From Kappaphycus alvarezii (lineage: Eukaryota > Rhodophyta > Florideophyceae > Gigartinales > Solieriaceae), in NCBI GenBank assembly GCA_002205965.3, contig NADL03000098.1, positions 1-64,000 on the forward strand: a stretch of DNA of 64,000 bases, given 5' to 3'. The notes beneath the pieces are model-generated. The model worked only from the letters and a program-made list of their open reading frames with translations. It was not told the origin of the DNA and made no database searches. A program made the translations under genes and the position numbers. Below are positions 60,193-64,000 of this stretch, piece after piece (the stretch's first letter is position 1; each line of letters opens with the position of its first letter).

Positions 60193-63100
60193 ACGCCCCT
60201 CCTACACAAAGTTATGAATTTTGTGGGACTTTGAGGTACCTCAAAATAAGCTTTACTCCTCAGGTGTGACATTATGGTTTTTATCAAATATAGTCCTGTA
60301 AATGCTTGCAATATGCCTTGATGCTTTTGTCCAAAAACTTGTGTAGGGTTTTTCAAAATCATTGGAAATACATGGATTGAAATGTGAGTGGAACATTACA
60401 GCAGGATTGATTATTTGCACCAGGATTGATGGTTTTTATTGTTTTTTAATCATCGCGGCCATTTTAGCAATTCTGAATATCGTCACGCGTTTACTAGAGG
60501 GTCCTGGAAACGCCAAAAAGATATATAGATGATAATTTAGCCGTTTATTCTATAAAAATAAAATCAAAAGTTCCAACTACTAAAAATGTTCTTCAAAATC
60601 ATTATTGATATCTTCTTTATAGATATTACTACAGAATTAATTTACTCGAAATAATTTTTGCTAGATCAATTCATTTACACCCTTTTGAGTCCAAAAACGA
60701 AATCCGGATGATAAACCTACTGTGTATTATTAAATAACCACATATTTTATTAAAATAGATTTGCTAAAGTTCAAGAGTGTAATATTTAAATGCTGTTTAT
60801 TGCAAGAAGCTTTCCGTCTAGCTACATATTTTCATAAAATATCAAAATAAACATTTCGTTATACGTACAATAAAACCATGTGTCGCCGTTCCACTGATTT
60901 ATTTGTTGCTTCAATAATTGTTGCATCTTCGAGCAGATTACTGCACAGATATGATTATTCGGAAATGTGCCTCATTAAGCTTCTGACATGTACTAGTTCT
61001 TGCTCAAACATAATCTCTCCATAAAAGTTCATCTTCGACGAAATAGTTGCACTGCGCGTCCCAATTGGATTCAGAAGTGATTCCCATATATAATTAGTGT
61101 TTTCTTAACATAAAAATAATTTGGCAGCGCCGAATAATTTGCACAGCGCATCTGGGTATAATAAAATGTTTAAGCTCATGTGAAATCGAATGTTTCAAAC
61201 AAGTCTCCGTCAGAAACTTTATGTCGAACTATCGCTAACAGGACACCAATATCATTTAAATGTCACATTTAAAATATTCATATCCGTTTTCATTAAAAAA
61301 GCCACGGATACTATTTGGCTTTTTTTTCCATCAGTCGAACAAATTTTTCATACTTATTGTGAAAACTGAGCAAATATTTTAATCTCTTTCTCGATTCCCT
61401 GTAATGATGCTAAACTTTGGAACAAATTTTTTTGAGATCTACAGTTTATAATTTTTTGAATCATTGAAGAAAAGTTTTTTCTATATCTTGCTGGCCTTAT
61501 TTATGTTTTGCGCCGATTGAAACAATTTCTATGTCCTTCAGTTGGATATTAATATTCTAAAGGCTATAATTATTGGATCTATATTTCCAAAAAATTTGTT
61601 TCGATTAGTACTTATCTGTAAAATAATTCCTTAATTATAGCAGAACCTAAATCTTGTCTACATAAGTTATTATAATGTTAATCTATAATGTTCACCGGAA
61701 TTCTATTAGCAGTCTTGACATTTCCTAAAAAATAAATATGATTCCTCTTTCCTAGAGTATAAGTAGTCCTAGGTTATTAGAAATATTTTTGCAACTTCAG
61801 GACATCGAACTATCCCCATTGATCATCTAATTTCAAATTGGTTTTCAATTCCTTATCATCTCAAGCATTATTTCAGGCAATTTACTATTAATTCAATAGG
61901 AACTATTTATCATTTGGATCTTCTTATTCTAAAATTTTTCATCTACTACTAGATTATTTGAGACCATAAAAATTGGTCCCACCGCCTTTATTTACTTGAA
62001 CTATTTCAGTAATCTCCGTAACGGCTGTTTAGCCATCTGCGTCAGCGACTCCGTTTTGCTGTATATTTAAAATGACTTCAGACGTGCAGATCAAGGTGCA
62101 TCTCCATTGGCTCTTTATCAAATTCATTTTGTGCATACGAATTTCTTAAATATCTCTTTATAGTTTTCTTCTTATGCCAAGGAATAAAGCCATCTCCTTT
62201 TTCCTAGTCGTTCCCGTTATATACGTAAAATGTTTGACAATCTTGGTACTCTGTTAGTTATGTAGACCAAGCGTGTTGTTTCTGCAAGTTCACTGAAAAG
62301 TTTTTTGTGATGTTCAGTGGAGTACCTGAACGTTTTCAATGGCCTAAATTGAAACTAATGAGTGATTGAATTTCCTCGAAAACTCTTGAAAACTGTTTTA
62401 TCTTTTCAGAGAAAAATTCCCTCCGTACCAAACATGCTGAGCATAGTCTCCAAAAGAGATACAGGTGTATGTAAAAGTTCTTCGAGGCAAGTATAACTTC
62501 GTCGGGACTATTGTAGGCCTTACCTTGAGGCTGATGTAAGTCCTAGTTTCCACTCAACATCTTTGACCGGACAACGAGTTGGTGTGACTGTGGATTCTGG
62601 TAGTAACGCTTTCAATGCGAACGGCCCTGAAGAGGGCTTTTTCTTCTTCAAAGGGGCACGAATGCGATAATTTCAATGTTAAGGCCTCCTTTTTGTTTTT
62701 CGTTCGTGTCCATTCTTCTCTTTACTAAACCACTGATTTGTTGTCATTTTTATACTTTGAAGTTCCCTTCAGTTGAGTTATTAATTGAAACTAACTCAGA
62801 TGGTAAATATTGCAATGCTTAATTGGAGACATACGTCTTATTAAAGAAGCACTGAATTGAAACCAACTCCGCACTACGGAAGCATGTAATCGGAATGCGA
62901 ATCTGATTGTGAAGGAGTTAATTAGAGCTCTACGGGTAGAAAAACGTTGTGCTTCTCCTCTCTGATTTTAAGTTCTGCACTCGGACCTTTTCCTGTTTGA
63001 AATTGACAGAATCTCAAACACATGTGTCTTCGACCCAGTTGGCAAATTCCTTAAATTATGATTATCAGATAGCACCTCCTTCGTCAGCCTATCAGCACGA

Positions 63101-64000
63101 TTCTCTGGAGTTGTTATCCATGTTAAATATCACAATTAACCTTTTAAATAGCTTTCAAGTAGTGCATGCATATCAATTTAAAGTCTCCTCTCAAGTATTA
63201 GGCTACTATTTTTACAACGTAAAAAAGATAAGTGAGTCTATAAACAAAGGTCTATTTTCATACGCTTCTTGAGGCCTTCTCCTAAAATATCACTAAAGAG
63301 AAAGGCTTGGTCAAACCTGTACACGAGGGTGAATATTTCGGTTGCCGTAACGGATCGTGCGATACTGTTACACCTGGTGCTACCGTAATAGATTACCGTT
63401 CCCGTTAGAATCAACTAAAGCCACTTACCTCAATCGATGCCTGTCACTTACCAAAATATCTGGTCCAGATTGGGAGCCGAGCGGTCCGGACCACGCATAT
63501 GGTCCACTCAGGTGAATTTACAGCCCTATAATCGAGTTTAGTTGAACATCAACACGAATGCCCTCACTCTACAGTACAATACCTGCTGTTATCAATGAAT
63601 GTACTAGAAAAAATAAGGAATTAGCTCTGCCAATGACAGTACCGTACAAATACCGCTTGTACCTCACCACAGACACTCCTACGGTACCCGCAATAATTAT
63701 ACGGACACCAGCATTTTATAAATAACTTCAAAAGAATTTTTCGCGGAAAAGCAACTACAAAAATGAAGAAAAAGTATAACAACACATAAAATACCAAAGC
63801 AAAGTGTCTATCCGCCAATCGTTTCAGTTCAATTCAAACAAATACTAACAGAAGCCGGCAATGATTACATGGACAATGAAACTTCTATACCGCAATAAGC
63901 TTTTCCCACTACACCTGTGGCAAAAGAATAATGTATAAAGATGGCTCCGGCACTTTATGGTCCGCGTCAAAGCCAGCACATAACTCCATCATGCCAGCGG

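Larger units (their letters stand above)
52250..64000. other. AT-rich interval with only weak orphan ORFs
   Basis: No transposon domain or conserved protein recognised. Longer frames are 54730-55005 plus (opens at TTG), 55851-56162 minus, 56638-56865 plus, 59855-60124 minus and 62949-63272 plus (opens at GTG, 107 codons). A short direct repeat, ttagtccatata twice, lies at about 53010-53035. Several long A/T runs are present. Confidence 0.5.

Noticed and set aside
62430..63272. Possible spliced gene using a GTAAGT donor near 62535 and an acceptor near 62770
   Set aside because: The donor is good, but frames on the acceptor side do not join into a convincing protein and the upstream frame lacks a clear start.
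1..64000. tRNA, 5S rRNA or snRNA genes
   Set aside because: Scanned by eye for ggttcga-type B boxes and cloverleaf ends. The only tRNA-related sequences found are retrotransposon primer sites.

Overview
This is AT-rich nuclear DNA from a eukaryote. The best fit is a repeat-rich filamentous ascomycete. The evidence is fungal-type Ty1/copia and Ty3/gypsy (chromodomain) retrotransposons, a short 78-nt GT-AG intron, a small cysteine-rich secreted protein gene and very low gene density. A powdery-mildew-like plant pathogen is possible, but that is inference from the overall style, not proof. I see no bacterial operon, rRNA, tRNA or CRISPR array.

Layout. 1-1.6 kb (minus): eroded copia-order pol (pre-integrase and integrase), running off the left edge. 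4.6-7.7 kb (minus): strongly decayed gypsy-type pol. 7.7-19 kb: AT-rich DNA with only weak orphan ORFs and small tandem repeats. 19.0-20.5 kb: GC-richer island with short repeats, including a 235-bp unit with inverted ends. 20.5-26.7 kb: a Ty3/gypsy chromovirus with both LTRs and a broken gag-pol. 26.7-28.9 kb: more copies of the short repeat, a tandem repeat and a C-skewed GC-rich block. 28.9-29.6 kb: a probable solo LTR. 30.0-35.1 kb: a Ty1/copia element with two LTRs of about 96-97% identity, a copia-style half-tRNA primer site and a recognisable but broken gag-pol. 35-46 kb: mostly non-repetitive DNA holding the only gene I would call real, a two-exon secreted cysteine-rich protein (37260-37670, minus), a possible second secreted-protein relic (43760-44114) and a GC-rich ORF island (44.8-46.0 kb). 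47.4-51.7 kb (plus): a second copia-order element with gag-like ORF, protease, integrase and reverse transcriptase relics, ending in a polypurine tract and LTR start. 52-64 kb: AT-rich DNA with only weak ORFs.

The window is therefore a transposon graveyard of at least five LTR-element insertions of different ages, plus a dispersed short repeat family that sits in the GC-rich islands. All retroelement proteins seen are interrupted by stops or frameshifts, so none is autonomous. I found no clear new defence or metabolic system. The most interesting items are the secreted cysteine-rich gene with its cysteine-rich downstream ORF, the short inverted-end repeat family, and the unusual copia-order pol lineage present twice.
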